The notes under the pieces: model-generated | Databases searched by the model: none | Seen by the model: only the letters and a program-made list of their open reading frames with translations | Told to the model about the DNA's origin: nothing | Translations under genes and position numbers: made by a program | Assembly: GCA_963170055.1 (NCBI GenBank) | Contig: CAUJGJ010000129.1 | Coordinates: 881,701-945,700 of the forward strand | DNA from: Halisarca cf. caerulea | Lineage: Eukaryota > Porifera > Demospongiae > Chondrillida > Halisarcidae | DNA: 64,000 nucleotides | Direction: 5' to 3' | Shown: piece after piece, positions 1 through 11,300 of the stretch | Layout of the letters: every line of letters begins with the position of its first letter | How positions within the stretch are numbered: the first letter of the stretch is position 1

Positions 1-1456
1 TTAGCAACGTTAACATTTTAAAGAGACCTTGGAATAATTGTTCAAGTTGAAATTTGCTTTAAATGAAAGTGACTAAGTTCACTTTTTAAGATATTTGCAA
101 CTTTGGCAATTTTATTCTTATGATAAAATTAAAATTAGGAACGTTAACATTTTAAAGAGACCTTGGAATAATTGTTCAAGTTGAAATTTGCTTTAAATGA
201 AAATTACAAACTTCACTTTTCAAGATATTTGCAACTTTGGCAATTTTATTCTTATGATAAAATTAAAATTAGCAACGTTAACATTTTTAAAAGACCTTGG
301 AATAATTGTTCAAACTGAAATTTTCATTAAATGAAAATTACAAACTTCACTTTTCAAGATATTTGCAACTTTGGCAATTTTATTCTTATGATAAATTTAA
401 AATTAGCAACGTTAACATTTTTAAGAGACCTTGAAATAATTATTTAAGCTGAAAATTGCATTAAATGAAAGTTACTAAGTTCACTTTTTAAGATATTTGC
501 AACTTTGGCAATTTTATTCTTATGATAAAATTAAAATTAGCAACGTTAACATTTTAAAGAGACCTTGAAATAATTGTTCAAGCTGAAATTTGCATTAAAT
601 GAAAGTTACTAAGTTCACTTTTTAAGATATTTGCAACTTTGGCAATTTTATTCTTATGATAAATTTAAAATTAGCAACGTTAACATTTTTAAAAGACCTT
701 GGAATAATTGTTGAAGCTGAAATTTACATTAAATGAAAGTTACTAAGTTCACTTTTTAAGATATTTGCAACTTTGGCAATTTTATTCTTATGATAAAATT
801 AAAATTAGCAACGTTAACATTTTTAAAAGACCTTGGAATAATTGTTCAAACTGAAATTTGCATTAAATGAAAATTACAAACTTTACTTTTCAAGATATTT
901 GCAACTTTGGCAATTTTATTCTTATGATAAATTTAAAATTAGCAACGTTAACATTTTTAAAAGACCTTGGAATAATTGTTCAAACTGAAATTTGCATTAA
1001 ATGAAAATTACAAACTTCACTTTTCAAGATATTTGCAACCTTGGCAATTTTATTCTTATGATAAATTTAAAATTAGCAACGTTAACATTTTTAAGAGACC
1101 TTGAAATAATTATTTAAGCTGAAAATTGCATTAAATGAAAGTTACTAAGTTCACTTTTTAAGATATTTGCAACTTTGGCAATTTTATTCTTATGATAAAA
1201 TTAAAATTAGCAACGTTAACATTTTAAAGAGACCTTGAAATAATTGTTCAAGCTTAAATTTGCATTAAATGAAAGTTACTAAGTTCACTTTTTAAGATAT
1301 TTGCAACTTTGGCAATTTTATTCTTATGATAAAATTAAAATTACCAATGTTAACATTTTTTAAGAGTTATTGGAATACTTGTTTAAGCTGAAATTTACAT
1401 TAAATTAAGGTTTCTAAGTTCAGTTTCTAAGATATTTGCAACTTTGGCCATTTTTA
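1..1456. repeat. Satellite A, 134-bp tandem array
   Basis: Eleven head-to-tail monomers begin at 1, 135, 269, 403, 537, 671, 805, 939, 1073, 1207 and 1341, so the period is exactly 134 bp with no indels between starts. Each carries AGCAACGTTAACATTTT near its start and AAGATATTTGCAACTTTGGC in its second half. The last monomer is degenerate and runs into satellite B. Monomers 269, 403 and 537 match 939, 1073 and 1207 more closely than they match their neighbours, which suggests a five-monomer (670-bp) duplication. The array continues beyond the left edge. Confidence 0.95.
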
Positions 1457-1554
1457 TTTTTTTCACAGAACATTTATTTGAGAAAGGAACGAAGAAATGA
1501 GTTTAATTACTTTGCTAATGCATGAAACATGTATAAGAATTCAAGAATAGCATG
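1457..1554. repeat. Satellite B, first partial monomer
   Basis: Sequence of the 147-bp satellite B (CAGAACATTTATTTGAGAAA, then GCATGAAAC and AAGAATTCAAGAATAGCATG) abuts the end of satellite A. It is cut at 1554 by an inverted-repeat element; 46-50 bp of the same monomer reappear at 2289-2338 and the array resumes at 3070. Confidence 0.8.
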
Positions 1555-2288
1555 CGCATGTGATACATGTCCAAATTTCTTATGATAGCGGTCCTCAGTC
1601 TGCATAGTGGTAAAATGTAATTTTTAGGCGCCTATAAAATATTTGTCACGCAGTTATCTCGTGTTTCGGGCAGATATTTTGGCATATACGAATGCCAACT
1701 CCATGTTTAGTGACGTTTACTGTCGTCACTGCTGGTTTGGTACATGCTCACATGTGATCCAACTCGATGCTCTTAAGAATTTTGGTTTTTTTCTGGGTGC
1801 TACGCACATAATCACCGAAGGATGGTTTATTTACTTCGTATTGGGAGTTCACTAGACAACTCAACTTTCACATGCATGGGAAATTGTACTTCGCTTCGTG
1901 TCCAAATTCAAGTTATGAACATTAGAAATTTTGCTGGTAAGCCCTATTTTGCCATTACTCGGGTTTCGTAAAGAGTTGCTATATCCCATGCATGGAGATT
2001 TTAGTAAAACTTGTGGTATAGTGTTATACCAGCTTACTCATCCTTGGGGTGTTCCTGTGCTTTGCACCCAAGCGATTCCGGTCTCAAGTAAGGGTCAGCA
2101 AACCAGTCGTATTTTACCGATGAAGGACAGAAAGCCTTTGAAATGGTTATTATTATAAAGTTTGAGTGTAGTTCTCTTTGAAAAGTGTTTAGTGATCCTT
2201 CTCAGACCCACACAGGCTAAGAACAAACTTTCGAAATATCGGCATAAATTTCACACCTATCAATAAGTGTGGACATGTCCCACATGCG
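1555..2288 (+). mobile_element. Non-autonomous DNA element, family M1, copy a
   Basis: The ends are an imperfect 18-bp inverted repeat (CGCATGTGATACATGTCC on the left, GGACATGTCCCACATGCG on the right). The host dinucleotide TG is duplicated at 1553-1554 and 2289-2290. It is about 734 bp long, with no credible transposase. Its interior (GGCGCCTATAA, CTCGTG, GGCATATACGAA) is shared with copies b and c. The superfamily is not recognised; a 2-bp duplication that is not fixed as TA is unusual. Confidence 0.8.
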
Positions 2289-2338
2289 TGAAATTTCAAG
2301 AATTGACAATAATTTAGAAAAGAAAATAGCTAATATTT

Positions 2339-3069
2339 CGCATGTGGGACATGTCCGCGCTAATTCGGAGGTGTGAAAATTTCGGTCTTTTTCACAGCCT
2401 TTGTTCTGAACTTGTAGAAGCTTCAGAGCGTCAAACGACGGCTTAATATGTAGGTAGAGGCATAAACGTTTCGAGAATTACCATTTTAAAAGATCTGGTT
2501 AATTCGCGAAGGAGCTCGTGTGGTTTTCCTAACCCCTACTAAAAAGCGAAATGCTTTGGGCGCAAGATGGTGGAATGCTTCTAAGACTATTTAAACACAT
2601 AAATCGCTATAACGAAACATTTGCTAACTTTTCCATGCGGAGGCATTGACAATTCCGCTCCAAAGCCGAGATCTGTCAAAACGACCCTCAAAGAGCAAAA
2701 TTTAAGCTGTTGTAACTTGCGACAGGAGTAAAGGTTCTTTTGCCTCCGCATGGAAAAGTTGTAAATTACAAATGGCTCAAAGTTGGCACCTATAAACTGT
2801 CTCCAGTTTTTTCCTTCACGTTGCGCTCAGACGAAAACCAGAATTTCGAAGGACATTCAGATAGGTCACAGGCCAGCATGTGACAGAGTTAAACGTTACG
2901 TACGAAAACGTTACTAAACGCGGATTCGGTATTCGTATACACCCGAATATCAGCCTGAATCACGAGATAAATGCGTGACTAATAACTTAAAGGCGCCGCA
3001 AAATAACATTTTATCACTATGCAAACTGGGAAGCTCTATCATAACAAATCTGGACATGTCTCACATGCG
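2339..3069 (-). mobile_element. Non-autonomous DNA element, family M1, copy b
   Basis: About 731 bp, same family as copy a but in the opposite orientation and inserted only 50 bp away inside the same satellite monomer. It starts CGCATGTGGGACATGTCC and ends GGACATGTCTCACATGCG, with TT duplicated at 2337-2338 and 3070-3071. It also has an internal inverted repeat: CTTTTCCATGCGGAGGCA near 2631 and GCCTCCGCATGGAAAAG near 2741. Confidence 0.8.
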
Positions 3070-4510
3070 TTATTTCTTACATACTATTTAGTTCAGAAAG
3101 CAGCTCAAACATAAGTTTAATGACTGCATGATTGCAAATAACTTAGAAAAGAAAATAGCAAATTTCTAATTCTTCACATAACATATATTTGAGAAAGCAA
3201 AGCAGTTATAAGTTTAATGACTTTGTTAATGCATGAAACTTGCATAAGAATTCAAGAACAGCATGAATTTTCAAGAAATGCAAATAACTTAGAAAAGAAA
3301 ATTGCGAACTTTTATTTCTTACACAGTAGATATATTTGAGAAAGCACCGCAGTTATAAGTTTAATGACTTTGTTAATGCATGAAACTAATATAAGAATTC
3401 AAGAAGAGCATGAATTTGCAAGAAATTGAAAATCCCTTAGAAAATAAAAATGTGAATTTTTATTTCTTACACACAAGTTTCATTTGACAAAACACCATAG
3501 TTATAGGTTTAGTGACTTTGTTAATGCATGAAACTTGCAAAAGAATTCAAGAACAGCATGAATTTGCAAGAATTGCAAATAACTTAGAAAATATAATTGC
3601 GAATTTTTATTTCTTACACAGAAGATATATTTGAGTAAGCACCACAGTTATAAGTTTAATGACTATACTAACGCATGAAACTCACATAAGAATTCAAGAA
3701 CAGCATGAATTTGCAAGAATTGCAAAAACTTAGAAAAGAAAATTGCGAATTTTTATTTCTTAGACAGAAATTTTCTTGGAAAAAGCACCGCAGTTATAAG
3801 TTTAATGACTTTGTTAATGCATGAAACTTGCATAAGAATTCAAGAACAGCATGAATTTGAAAGATTTGCAAATTACTTGCAAAATAAAATTGCAATTTTT
3901 TATTTCTTACGCAGAAGTTTTATTAGAGAAATCACCGCAGTTATAAGTTTAATGACTTTGTTAATGCATGAAACTTGCATAAGAATTCAAGAACAGCATG
4001 AATTTGCAAGAATTGCAAATAACTTAGAAAAGAAAAATGCGAATTTTTATTTCTTACACAGAAGTTTTATTTGAGTAATCACTGCAGTTATAAGTTTAAT
4101 GACTTTGTTAATGCATGAAACTTACATAAGAATTCAAGAACAGCTTGAATTTGCGAGAATTGCAAATAACATAGAAAATAAAAATGCGAATTTTATTTCT
4201 TACACAGAAATTTTATTTGAGAAAGTAATGCAGTTATAAGTTTAATGACTTTGTTAATGCATGAAACTTGCATAAGAATTCAAGAACAGCATGAATTTGC
4301 AAGAATTGCAAATAACTTAGAATAGAAAAATGCGAATTTTATTTCTTACACAGAAGCTTTATTTGAGAAAGCACTGCAGTTTTAAGTTTAATGATTATGT
4401 TAATGTATGAAACTTGCATAAGAATTCAAGAACAGCTATAATTTGCAAGGATTGCAAATAACTTAGAAAAGAAATATGTGAATTTTTAATTTTTACATGG
4501 AAGTTTTATT
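3070..4510 (+). repeat. Satellite B, forward block, ~147-bp monomers
   Basis: The landmark GCAGTTATAAGTTTAATGAC recurs near 3202, 3349, 3497, 3644, 3791, 3937, 4084, 4230 and 4376, spacing 146-148 bp. Other constant parts are GCATGAAACTTGCATAAGAA and AAGAACAGCATGAATTTGC. Short ORFs in this block only read through the repeat and are not genes. Confidence 0.93.
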
Positions 4511-4905
4511 TGAGAAATCACTTATGCAAGTTTCATGCACTAACAAAGTGATTGAACTTATAACTGCGGTGCTTTCTCAAATAAAACTTTCGTGCAACAA
4601 ATAAAATTTCCCCTTTTTTCTTTTCTAAGTTATTTGCAATTCTTGCAAATTCATGCTGTTCTTGAAATGTTATGCAATTTTCATGCATTAACAAGTCATT
4701 AAACTTATTACTGCAGTGCTTTCTCAAATATATATTCTGTGTAAGAAATATAAATTGACTAATTCCTTTTCTCAATTATTTGTAATTTCGCAATTCTATG
4801 CTGATCATTAAGTTAATAGTTTGTTTTAAGCATTAACAATGTCATTAAACTTATGAATACTTTGCTTTCTAAAATGAATGTTGCTTTAGAAAGTAAAAAT
4901 TACAA
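4511..4905 (-). repeat. Satellite B, inverted block
   Basis: From about 4511 the same monomer runs in reverse complement (CTTATAACTGCGGTGCTTTC near 4557, again near 4702, degenerate near 4850). The array therefore flips head-to-head at about 4510. Confidence 0.88.
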
Positions 4906-5340
4906 CAAGTTATTTTTTAAACCCTTCAATTATTTTTTAAGGTCCCCTGAAATACAGCTGTTTTGAATGCAAAACAGAGTAAAGTCAACAAATTTGTGAA
5001 CCTTACCAGCTAGAGTTCACAAATTTGTTGACTCTACCACTGATCCAATGGCAATTATTTATCCCAATAGGCCATATTTCAGGGTTGGGATTTGTTATTG
5101 CAACTTCAAAAGACAAATTGCAGCTGAAATGGGTCACTTTGTGCATCAACATGTTTTGGTTCCCCTGAGATTTAGGCCATTCTGAGTTCAAATTCTGGAG
5201 GTATCCAATAAAATTAGCTCAAACTGCCATCATAACAAGCTTTGTTTACAAATTTCCTGAGAATGTTATGAAAACAGTGAAAAGTCGAGACATTATGGCA
5301 AGTCCTTAAAAAATAATTGAAGGGTATAAAAAATAACCTG
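4906..5340. mobile_element. Foldback/MITE-like element with ~35-bp inverted ends
   Basis: The left end (CAAGTTATTTTTTAAACCC, followed by TTCAATTATTTTTTAAGG) is mirrored at the right end (CCTTAAAAAATAATTGAA, followed by GGGTATAAAAAATAACCTG). A second perfect inner inverted repeat, AGTCAACAAATTTGTGAAC at 4982-5000 and its complement at 5014-5032, forms a nested hairpin. No clear target duplication; no coding capacity. Confidence 0.7.
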
Positions 5341-6820
5341 TTTTACCTAGTTTGTTTTGTAAGTTATTTGGTTTCTAAGTTGGTCAATTCTTAACCATAC
5401 TAAAATATGAAAAAAAAAAACGCAACAGGTGCTGGTCAAGACATCAGAATTTAAATGCGAAAGTGAATTCAGAAGACAGAACATGCCCAAATCTTATATA
5501 CCAGTACTTTTGTGATTTGGGGAAAATAATGCTCCATTCCACGTCTGTTATGTCCAGGGTTTTCTGATTGAAAAGAACGGCTATAGCAACAAATGGCTAT
5601 GCATTAACTGAACGGATGGACTGACAAGCTTCCCCCAATCAGAATTTGAAGTTCAGTCCTTCAGCGATAATCTGACAAAGGTTTAAGTATCCACGTAGAT
5701 ATCTAGACCCATGCTTTGTTCGCCATAAAATCCTTGTGGACTGCAATGCCTCTTTAGGCCTTTGTCACATGTTATCACATGTCCACGAAGGCAAACTCTT
5801 CAATTACTTGCACATTTCAGCCTATAATGACTTATAATAGTCGTGTTTAAGCTTTGGTCAGATGGCCAGACTGTAATAAACTGTCTGAGGCGTTATAATC
5901 TAATGGCATACCTCCTCAAACCACAAAATGCCCCCTTGTAGCCTCAATTCTTCCATAACATACCTGCGTAGGTAGATGACGACAAAATGAGCTCAGAATC
6001 AATCTGGCTCGAGAAATGATGGCACAGTACCCCTCTAGAAAGCGGAAAGGATGATCTGACATTAACAGCATACCTCCTTTCCTGCGATTTGTGAGTGTCA
6101 CTCCCTTCGATGTTAACAATGTTTGGAGAATCCTAATCTGCCTATATTGCTCGTCAACTCTTTCCAGGAAACAAACCAAGTACAGCGGCAAGCTACGTAA
6201 GGAAATTGATCCTATTCTCTTTACATAGTTCCTGATTTTAGATTAAGCCACACTGAAGAACACCATTTTTATTTCGCATAACTAGGATTTTTTGGTAAAT
6301 TACGGGATCATAGGTAACTTCTAATATATGTTCTAAAATCGTTGCAATCCATATTGGAAGATTCATACTTACAGAGTGTGTCACTATTGCTACGTGTATG
6401 CTTCATATAATATTTGGACAAATTGTGCAATTTTCATCATCTTCTACAATTAACTTCGGGTAGAGTCACTACAGCGGCTCGTCCACAATAAAGGTTTAAA
6501 CAAAAATGGTATTTCTTATTTATAACTATTCAATATTACCACAATTGCACAAAGGACGAGTATCGATCGAAAAGAAGGAAAAGTCTTCGAAGCAATTTTG
6601 GCGCTCATGCTAAACGCTCTTGTAGCTTCTTAGTTGTATACCGCTGCTTTGTTGTTCGCGGTGGTGCTTTACTGGAGAGGACACTATCGCTGTTCATTTC
6701 AAGCTTCTGCCGTTATTCTTGTTCTTGTTTAAACGTCCTTGCTTCCTTCACCGTTGGGAGGCTTTTTGCATTCTTTTTAGTGAATATTAATTCAGCCATG
6801 AGGCGTATGTGTGGCGTATA
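5341..6820. other. Unassigned region between satellites
   Basis: No recognisable gene or repeat apart from a possible minus-strand exon (separate entry). A second short minus-strand reading frame starts with ATG at 6697 and runs about 30 codons (MNSDSVLSSKAPPRTTKQRY...); it could be a first exon of the same gene, but no good donor site follows it. Confidence 0.4.
5964..6192 (-). CDS. Possible internal exon of an unknown gene
   Basis: On the minus strand an AG acceptor (TTTCCTTACGTAG) precedes an open stretch of about 76 codons that ends at a strong donor, CAG|GTATGT. The peptide (LPLYLVCFLERVDEQYRQIR, later RRKGGMLLMSDHPFRFLEGY) is not low-complexity but matches no family I recognise. No flanking exon is securely identified, so this may be a relic or a chance ORF. 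Confidence 0.22.
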
Positions 6821-7260
6821 ATCGGTTAAATTTGTGAATAGCACAAACTTGGTAAAATTCCAAATATCTTATAAAATAACAACAATTCACATATTAGATT
6901 ATAATTTGTCATAATTTTTATTGCAAGAATAATGTTAGCAACGTTACCTTAAATTTGTGTATAGTACAAAATAGGCAAAATTGCATATATCCTATAAAAT
7001 ATAAATGGTATTGTTCATTTTAAACAATTCCCACATTAGATTATAATAACGTCTTCATGATTCTTATTGCAAGAATACTGATAGTAATGATTATTTAAAT
7101 TTGTGAATAGCACAAAATCGGCAATATTGCTAATATCTTATATAATATAAATGGCAGTTTTAATTTTTAATAATTCACATATTATTAAAATTATAAAGTC
7201 TTCATACTTCTTACAGAAAGAATAATGTTAGTAATGTTATTCTAACCCCTTATCTTGCAC
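6820..7260 (+). repeat. Satellite C, forward block, ~140-bp monomers
   Basis: Diverged tandem copies of a unit containing AAATTTGTGAATAGCACAAA, GGCAATATTGC, an AT-rich stretch with AACAATTCACATATTAGATT, and TTCTTATTGCAAGAATAATG. Landmarks recur near 6828, 6953 and 7100. Divergence is much greater than in satellite A. Confidence 0.8.
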
Positions 7261-7619
7261 AGGACAATATTATATTTCAACTCTACTGATATTCTTACAC
7301 AATTTCATAACCTTGGTCAATTTTAAAAACGGAAAATGACATTCAATAGAACATCTCATACTGCACCCATTTATACAGTTTCATAGCTATAGCATATGTA
7401 TAAAGTGATATATGAGCTATAGAAGGGTTAGTGTATACAAACGTATTCGCAAATGTACTAATTATGCGCATCATGAACATTGTAATGAGCCAAAAATGCA
7501 GAAATGGCTTCATGGATTGCACAGTTGAAAAGTATTCATTCTTTAGTTTCCCTTCAAGATCATGGATAACTCTCAAAGATTCACTTTTGTAGAAGGGGAG
7601 TTTTCTTTTATTATGATTA
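7261..7619. other. Unidentified insert in satellite C
   Basis: About 360 bp of non-satellite sequence separates satellite C monomers. It holds a 77-codon minus-strand ORF at 7343-7576 with hydrophobic runs and no recognisable motif. No inverted ends were seen. Confidence 0.35.
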
Positions 7620-7796
7620 TTAATAATTCTTCATAATTCTTAATGCAAGAATGATGCTAGTAATGTTGTTTAAAATTTGTGAATAGTATGAAATTGGCAA
7701 GATTGCAAATATTTTATAAAATATATATAGCGTATAATATTTTTAACAATTCACATATTAGTTAGATTATATAGTCTTCATAATTCTTATTGCAAG
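7620..7796 (+). repeat. Satellite C monomer interrupted by M1 copy c
   Basis: AAATTTGTGAATAGTATGAA near 7675 and TAATTCTTATTGCAAG up to 7796 are satellite C. The monomer resumes at 9907 (AGAATAAGGTTAGTAATG) on the far side of M1 copy c. Confidence 0.75.
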
Positions 7797-8528
7797 TGCA
7801 TGTGGGGCATGTCAAGATTTGTTATGATAGTGCTCCTCAGCTTACATAGGGTTGAAACGTTTTCTTTCGGCGCCTATAAGTTATTAGTCACGTTTTTGTC
7901 TCGTGATTAGGGTGAATATTCGGGCATATACGAAACCAAATCTGCTTTAAATGACGTTTTCTGTTGTCACCGTTGCTCTTTCACATGCTGGCATATGACC
8001 TAACTGGATGTCTTCGAAATTTTAGTTTTCGGCTGGACGCTACATGAAGAAACAAGCTATAGACAGTTTCTTGGTGCCAGCATTGAGCTATTTGTAGTTT
8101 GCAACTTATCCATGTGGGTGCAAGAGAAGCGTTGTTCCTGTCCCGAGTTATAGGAGCTAGAATTTTGCCTTTTGATGGCCAATTTTGATGATCTCACTTC
8201 GGAGAGGAATAGCGATGGCACCCGCATGGAAAAGTTAGTAAATGTTTTCCTATAGTGATTTATTTGAATAAAATTTAATAGTCTTGGAAGCGCTCCACCA
8301 GGTAGCATACGAAGAGTTTCTCTTTTTAGTAAGGGTTAGGAAAGCCTTGCAAACTTCTTCGCAATTGAAGTAAGCCTTTTAAAAGAAACGCTTACATGTT
8401 TACCAATGTATTAAGCCATTGCTTGATGCTCTGAAGCTTCTACAAGTCAAGGAATGAAGCTATAAAAATGACCGAAAGTTTCACACCTCCACAGAGGCAG
8501 ATCCAGAAAATAGATTAGGGGGGCACCA

Positions 8529-8569
<41 letters not shown>

Positions 8570-9906
8570 GGACGTAGCCAGCAAGTTTTCCAAGGGTTTC
8601 AGGAAAACCCCTTCAGAAAAATCCTCAAATCACAGACTTGCTTGCACTTTTGCAAATTTTGCAGAGTAGCAACCTTGTACTTCATTTAATGCTTCAATTA
8701 TATAGCTGAAGCCACTTTTAGTCATGTGTTAGCTATTAGAAATGCTTAGTTGTTTATATCGAAGGTTTTAAATCCCTTGTCTCAAGCGCTTCCTTCCAAA
8801 AATCACATTGTGCGACAGGTGGCCACTTTATCGATAGTCATATGACGTCACAATGTTATCGCATAATTAGGCTGTGACCCGTGTACAGGGAGTTGACAAG
8901 AGGTAATACACAACATAAGCTTGGCATGGTGACTGTAAATGCTTTATTTCAGTTTTCTATATCACCAGGAAACTTTGGATAGCTACTAGAGGCTATATAA
9001 ATACTGGCAACTGTTTCAAGTTACACATTCAACTAGAGCAACTATGACGGTGTTTTGACTATGATAGCCAAAGTTTTAAAACATCAATCCCATTTGCTTC
9101 TGCTTATACCAGGCCTGTAACCAGGTTGCATTATGGGGAGGGGGGTCTTCAGGACCAAAGTGGAACTCTTTGCTACAAATATGGTCGTTGTGGTTGATTG
9201 CGTTTCGGTGGAGAGAATGAACAGCTATATAGCAATCTGTGATTGAAATATTCGGATTCTAGCTTTATTTCAGGGATTGATGGAGTAGATAAATCTAAAA
9301 AGTAATAGTTATAGTAAATTCTCATGAAATAAGGCTACAATGTCTCATTTTTATTTTCAATGATATTAGCCAGGTGGAACTGGCTTCTAAGTGTGTGTGT
9401 GTGTGTATGGGGGGGGGGGGTTGGGGTGTGCTTGTGCACCCCCCCCCCCCAAACCCCCCTTGCCTACCGGCCTGTTATACTCCAGTAGTCTATAAAATAT
9501 CATATCATGTCACTGCCCCCATGGATAGAACCCTCAAACTTAGCTACACTGCTGGGGTATACTGAATCACTGGTCTATGGCTTCTTCAATCAGCATGACT
9601 TGCCAACAATTATCACCTGCTGTCATGATTGCGCAATTCGGTAAAAAAAAAAGAAGTAGATCAACCTGAAGGCTGGGTTTGGCATGGAAAAAGGGTTATT
9701 TATTGGTGATTTTAGTATCAATGGTGATTTTACATTTAACAGCTTGAGCCTAAAGATAGAGTGATTCTGAAGATACTATGTTCAATCTTCAATTTTGTTC
9801 AACCTTAGCAACTTAGGGGGGGGGGGGGGGGGGGGGTACAGGGGGCCTGTACCCCCTGGGTCCACCCCTTTGGAGTCCAAATTAGTGTGGACATGTCCCA
9901 AATGCG
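7797..9906 (+). mobile_element. Element family M1, copy c, with a nested insertion
   Basis: It begins TGCATGTGGGGCATGTC and ends GACATGTCCCAAATGCG, with AG duplicated at 7795-7796 and 9907-9908. It follows copy a in sequence and orientation up to TTTCACACCTCC at 8490, then is split by a ~1.4-kb insertion (8492-9872) and finishes with ATTAGTGTGGACATGTCCC. The 83-codon minus-strand ORF at 8057-8308 belongs to the M1 interior and shows no known domain. Confidence 0.75.
8492..9872. mobile_element. hAT-like non-autonomous insertion inside M1 copy c
   Basis: The left end CAGAGGCAGATCCAG and right end CTGGGTCCACCCCTTTG resemble the CAGRGGCGGATCCAG-type termini of hAT elements. It carries a (TA)n tract at 8532-8566, a second hAT-like terminus at 8568 (CAGGGACGTAGCCAGCAAG) and homopolymer G/C tracts at 9411-9449 and 9816-9836. 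No transposase ORF is visible, and the 8-bp target duplication expected for hAT is not intact. It probably contains more than one nested piece. Confidence 0.5.
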
Positions 9907-10140
9907 AGAATAAGGTTAGTAATGTTAATTCAAATTTGTGAATAGCACAAAACAGGTAAATTGCAAACATCTCATAAAATATATAGGTTATTTTCATTTT
10001 TAACAATTCACATATTAGATTATAAAGTCTGCATAAATCTTATTACAAGAATAATGTTAGCAACATTACTTTAAATTTGTGAATAGCACAAAATTGGCAA
10101 TATTACAAATATCTTATAAAATGCAGTATTTTTCTTATTT
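9907..10140 (+). repeat. Satellite C, forward block
   Basis: Monomers near 9935 and 10075 with AAATTTGTGAATAGCACAAA and TTAACAATTCACATATTAGA. The block ends in a short unrelated C-rich stretch (CCCTCCCACCCTTCCC) at the orientation switch. Confidence 0.8.
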
Positions 10141-10199
10141 TTAACCCTCCCACCCTTCCCATACATTGCATCGAAATAATGTAAAGGTTTCTTTTTGAA

Positions 10200-10850
10200 G
10201 CCTAATAGGCTAAAAGTTTACATTATGAAGAGTTTATATTCTAACTAATATGTGAATTGTTAAAAATAAAATAATACCATTTCTCCTTTATAAGTTATTT
10301 GCAATTTTGCCAATTTTGTGTTATTCACAAATTTAAAGTAATGTTATTAACATTATTCTTGCAATAAGAATTATGATAACTTTATAATCTAAGTAATATG
10401 TGAATTGTTACAAATAAAAAATACCATTTATGTTTTATAAGATATATTGCAGTTTTGCCAATTTGGTGCTATTTACAAATTTAAAGTAATGTTACTAACA
10501 TTTTTGTTGCAATTAGAATTGTGAAGACTTTAAGATTCAACTAAAATGTGAATTGTTAAAAATAAAAATGCAATATTTTTTTTATATTAAGATATTTGCA
10601 ATTTTGCAAATTTTGTGCTATTCACAAATTTAAAGTAATGTTAGTAATTTATACTTATTTTTTTAAATTATAAGATATTTTAACTTTGTGGCAATTTTGT
10701 GCTATTCACAAATTTAAAGTAATGTTACTAACATTATTCTTGCAGTAAGAATTACAAAGGCTTTACAATCCAACTAATACGTGAATTGTTGAAAATACAA
10801 ATATACCATTTATATTCAATAAGATGTTTGCAAATAGAAATAGTACTATA
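10200..10850 (-). repeat. Satellite C, inverted block
   Basis: Four to five monomers in reverse complement, with CTAATATGTGAATTGTTA and GTGCTATTCACAAATTTAAA recurring about every 120-140 bp. It is the mirror of the block ending at 10140. Confidence 0.82.
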
Positions 10851-11120
10851 ATTTCACTAATTCACATGATTGTTAGATGGTAATGTACTTATAATTCTTT
10901 TTGCAAGGATAATGTTAGTAACATCACATTAAATTAGTGAATAGTATAAAATTTCCAAAATTATAAATATAAAATATAAATAGTACTTTATTTACTGCAA
11001 GTCACATGTTTGCTAGATAGCAAAGTATTTATAATTCTTTTTGGCAACGATAACGATAATATTACTTTAAATTTGTGAATAGCACAAAATTGTTAAAATT
11101 GCAAATATCTTCTAAAATAA
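10851..11120 (+). repeat. Satellite C, second forward block
   Basis: The orientation reverts: TTCACATGATTGTTAGATGG, TTTTTGCAAGGATAATGTTA and AAATTTGTGAATAGCAC occur in forward order, strongly diverged. Confidence 0.7.
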
Positions 11121-11300
11121 TAGTAGATTTCAGAGCAGATTTTAACTATTCTGCGAAGGCTTTTTTCTGGCTAGAAGTGTAGTTTTGGTATAGAATGGTT
11201 TTATAAGTGTGTCATCATCATCCACTAAAAGTGATTTCAGACTTTTTAAGACAATCTGGACTTTTCCACCAACTATATCAGTGAAAGCTGTCTGCGAGAA

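Noticed and set aside
3805..4074. 89-codon ORF with an internal repeat (MTLLMHETCIRIQEQHEF twice)
   Set aside because: Translation of satellite B monomers; it fails in other monomers.
1..4905. CRISPR-like array
   Set aside because: The regular repeats are contiguous satellite monomers with no constant repeat/variable spacer structure, and the window is eukaryotic.
9374..9565. 63-codon ORF with Cys-Val and Pro runs
   Set aside because: Driven by GT and poly-G/C tracts in a nested repeat.
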